Assembly (NCBI GenBank): GCA_002422865.1 | Contig: DITN01000031.1 | Location: 7,663 to 71,662, forward strand | From: Bacteroidetes bacterium UBA6183 | Lineage (GTDB): Bacteria > Bacteroidota > Bacteroidia > UKL13-3 | Direction of reading: 5' to 3' | DNA length: 64,000 nucleotides | Part shown: positions 62,303-64,000 of the stretch, in pieces | How the letters are laid out: the number at the start of each line of letters is the position of its first letter | How positions within the stretch are numbered: the first letter of the stretch is position 1 | Notes under the pieces: model-generated | What the model saw: only the letters and a program-made list of their open reading frames with translations | The model's database searches: none | What the model was told of the DNA's origin: nothing | Translations under genes and position numbers: made by a program

Positions 62303-62770
62303 TTACTCCCAAAATTGATCTGTTTCGTTTTCTACAAATGGCACTTCAATATGGTGTTTTTTTATGTCTTTCAGTTGATTGGTGGTGGCTGTTTCTTGAA
62401 TCAAATTAAACAACACACGTTCTTCAAACCTGATATGTGTTTCCAATTCTTCTTCAATAAAACTGAGTGATTTGCCCAAGTGTGTTTGGTCGGTAAACAA
62501 GCGCGTGAGTCTGCGGTGTTGGGCAGTGGCTTTAATAATCAATTCATGCTCATGCCCTAAAATAGGAAACAGGTATTTTTCCTCTATTTCAAAATGAGGC
62601 AGCAGGTAGGCTTTGTAAAACCAATCTGCATAAGTTTTCATGCGCTCTGGTGTGATGTTCTTTTTAAGTCCTTGACGTATTTTCCAACATAACAATAAGC
62701 CTTGGTGGTGTTCACGGCTAACGGGTTGTAAGGCTTTATTCCGTTTTATGGGTTTGGTTTGGTGCATCAT
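62303..62770 (-). CDS. Hemerythrin-domain protein
   Basis: A 155-residue four-helix protein of the hemerythrin family. Iron-ligand positions are visible: REHHQGLL in helix 1, LLPHFEIEEKYLFPIL in helix 2 (H..E...), TAQHRRLTRLF in helix 3 and ETHIRFEERVLF in helix 4. It likely binds a di-iron centre and handles oxygen, nitric oxide or iron. Its start abuts the ferredoxin stop (no gap), so the two are co-transcribed, downstream of ric. Confidence 0.9.
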   Translation of the reverse strand: MMHQTKPIKRNKALQPVSREHHQGLLLCWKIRQGLKKNITPERMKTYADWFYKAYLLPHFEIEEKYLFPILGHEHELIIKATAQHRRLTRLFTDQTHLGKSLSFIEEELETHIRFEERVLFNLIQETATTNQLKDIKKHHIEVPFVENETDQFWE

Positions 62771-63082
62771 TTAAATAATAGTTACAGTGGCTAAATGCAA
62801 TTGGTTGTTAATGGGTATTTGGCAAGCCAAACGTACTTCATACGGATTATAATCGTGGCGCATTAAGGTTCTTTTTTCGTTGCTGTTAAACTCACTTAAA
62901 GGTTTTATGGTTTCTATTTTTACAACACAAGTACAACACCTGCCCATACCACCACATTCGCCAAAATCGTCTAAATACAAATGGTTTACCAATAATTGCA
63001 TAAGGTTGCGGTACTCATTTGCAAAAGTATGTATGGTTTTGCAACTGTTATCCAATTGTATGTTGATGTTAATGCTTTGCAA
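62771..63082 (-). CDS. 2Fe-2S ferredoxin
   Basis: A 103-residue plant-type ferredoxin. The cluster cysteines are Cys43, Cys49 and Cys52 (GECGGMGRCCTC) and Cys87 (RLACQIP), giving the C-x5-C-x2-C ... C pattern. An extra Cys50 lies next to the ligand. It probably donates electrons to the neighbouring di-iron proteins; this pairing is inference. It lies between ric and the hemerythrin gene. Confidence 0.9.
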   Translation of the reverse strand: MQSININIQLDNSCKTIHTFANEYRNLMQLLVNHLYLDDFGECGGMGRCCTCVVKIETIKPLSEFNSNEKRTLMRHDYNPYEVRLACQIPINNQLHLATVTII

Positions 63083-63111
63083 TATTTAACTGAGTTATTC
63101 ATCCAAACAGA

Positions 63112-63131
63112 GGTGGGGAAAATCCCCCACC
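63112..63131. promoter_or_regulatory. GC-rich hairpin between ric and ferredoxin
   Basis: A perfect 7-bp stem, ggtgggg (63112-63118) with ccccacc (63125-63131), in an otherwise AT-rich spacer. No T run follows on either strand, so it may act as an mRNA structure rather than a terminator. Confidence 0.35.
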
Positions 63132-63198
63132 AATAGAATGGAAACGCGTAACAAATGAATAGAGTATTTTTATTTAATGTTTCTGTTTTAAAATGAGA

Positions 63199-63924
63199 CT
63201 AAACCGCGAGTTCTTTTTCTAAAGCAATGGCTTTAGGAAACAAGAGGTTGTTTTCAAGATGAATATGGGCATGTAAGTCGTTTTCAAACTCCTGTAATAA
63301 GGCGTAAGTAACGCGGTAAGTATTACAACCATCGGCAGGAGGGGTGTAGTTATTACTCAAAGAAGCAATGGTTCTAAAACGATCGCCTTCTGTTTCGTGT
63401 TCGGTCATCATCATGGCAATGGGGTTGTTAACTGATCCGAAATGTGGGTTTTCGTGCAGTTGGTTGTTTTGTTTGGTTTGCATCATTTTGCGTACAGCCG
63501 GAAACAAAATTAATTCTTCTTTTTTCATGTGCATGGCCAATTCAGCTGCCGAACTTTTAAAGTGTTCTTCAATTTCTTTTAACTCCGGATGGTGCTCACC
63601 ATGAACAGAAGCTACCTTGCGCAGGTACTGCAACAATTGTGGCGTTTTTTCGATGATGTAACGGTGGTGACGTTTCTCTATATAGTCAGCCAACAAATCA
63701 ATAGGCCACGATTTAAAATCTATTTGCCCATCTGTTTGGGTTTGCATCACTTCATTTAATTGGTTAATCAAAGTGGTATCGGTAACTTTTTTGTTGTCGC
63801 ACACCTCGGTTATGGTACGGTTGCCTTTGCAGCAAAAATCTATACCATGTTGTTTAAATACGGCTGCAGTACGGTAGTCGTGTGCTACTAATTCGCCTAC
63901 AATTGTTTGGTTTGATACGTTCAT
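63199..63924 (-). CDS. ric: Iron-sulfur cluster repair di-iron protein Ric (ScdA/YtfE)
   Basis: A 241-residue protein of the Ric/ScdA/YtfE family, which repairs Fe-S clusters damaged by nitric oxide or oxidants. The N-terminal ScdA_N domain has the adjacent cysteines Cys31-Cys32 (GIDFCCKGNRT). The hemerythrin domain carries HHRYIIEKTPQLL, HGEHHPEL, HMKKEELILFPAV, MMTEHETEGDRF and HAHIHLENNLLFPKAI, supplying the His/Glu iron ligands. It is the first gene of a small minus-strand cluster with a ferredoxin and a hemerythrin. Upstream sequence to the window edge is only 76 bases, too short to define its regulation. Confidence 0.95.
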   Translation of the reverse strand: MNVSNQTIVGELVAHDYRTAAVFKQHGIDFCCKGNRTITEVCDNKKVTDTTLINQLNEVMQTQTDGQIDFKSWPIDLLADYIEKRHHRYIIEKTPQLLQYLRKVASVHGEHHPELKEIEEHFKSSAAELAMHMKKEELILFPAVRKMMQTKQNNQLHENPHFGSVNNPIAMMMTEHETEGDRFRTIASLSNNYTPPADGCNTYRVTYALLQEFENDLHAHIHLENNLLFPKAIALEKELAV

Positions 63925-64000
63925 GATTCTTTTTATTTATATGTTTTATATTTCGGATAAAATTGTCTTAAATAGGGCTAAAAAAAAGCTACCGCTTTAA

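Noticed and set aside
1..64000. CRISPR array, rRNA, tRNA or prophage
   Set aside because: No regularly spaced repeats, no tRNA cloverleaf sequence and no phage structural genes were seen on reading the intergenic regions.

Overview
The window reads as the chromosome of an AT-rich member of the Bacteroidota. The evidence is the set of proteins carrying C-terminal type IX secretion (T9SS) sorting domains, the TamL-type outer-membrane lipoprotein, the suf order BCD-S-E followed by a DUF59 protein, promoters of the TTTG / TAnnTTTG type, and dispersed ATCCCGTAGGGAT-type repeats. I cannot place it below phylum with confidence. Nearly all of it is densely packed, single-copy bacterial sequence. I found no rRNA, tRNA, CRISPR array, prophage or complete insertion sequence.

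Layout. 1-7.1 kb: translation and envelope upkeep (partial lepA, a SpoU-family RNA methyltransferase divergent from tamL, a small secreted protein, lon). 7.2-10.9 kb: a DUF6580 membrane protein and a two-domain M16 peptidase. 11.1-14.9 kb: three glycosyltransferases and a DUF4199 membrane protein. 15.0-18.6 kb: a BtuF-like metal-receptor protein, an EamA exporter, a PduO-type cobalamin adenosyltransferase and a geranylgeranyl-reductase-family flavoprotein. 18.7-22.7 kb: two T9SS cargo proteins (a CHRD repeat protein and a serine hydrolase) and an orphan response regulator. 22.9-29.1 kb: the suf Fe-S assembly operon, interrupted between sufD and sufS by a GxxExxY gene cassette bounded by inverted repeats. 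29.2-31.8 kb: a secreted M36 metallopeptidase. 31.9-35.3 kb: a Crp/Fnr regulator with two paralogous barrel-like proteins whose promoters share the same 14-bp palindrome, plus DUF6326 and DUF808 membrane proteins.

35.3-41.4 kb is the most accessory-looking part. A repeat-rich, gene-free stretch of about 730 bp is followed on the minus strand by an MksB-MksF-MksE-like condensin operon, with an HNH nuclease gene at its end where a Wadjet system would carry the JetD/MksG nuclease. 41.5-48.4 kb: a very large TraB/GumN-domain protein, a PhoD-like phosphatase and a TPR sensor histidine kinase. 48.4-59.5 kb: EamA transporter, beta-CASP metallohydrolase, upp, a START-like protein, an LptF/LptG-type permease, a glycosyltransferase, ribBA, an ABC ATPase without a permease beside it, and an M20 dipeptidase. 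59.5-64 kb: a diverged sulfatase-modifying-factor-like protein, a DUF3494 ice-binding-like T9SS cargo protein, and a nitrosative or iron-sulfur stress cluster (ric, ferredoxin, hemerythrin).

Most worth a second look: (1) the GxxExxY cassette, whose right terminal repeat contains the GTG start codon of sufS; (2) the MksBFE-HNH operon; (3) two palindromic operators set at identical spacing from identical -7 boxes, which look like class II sites for the neighbouring Crp/Fnr regulator.
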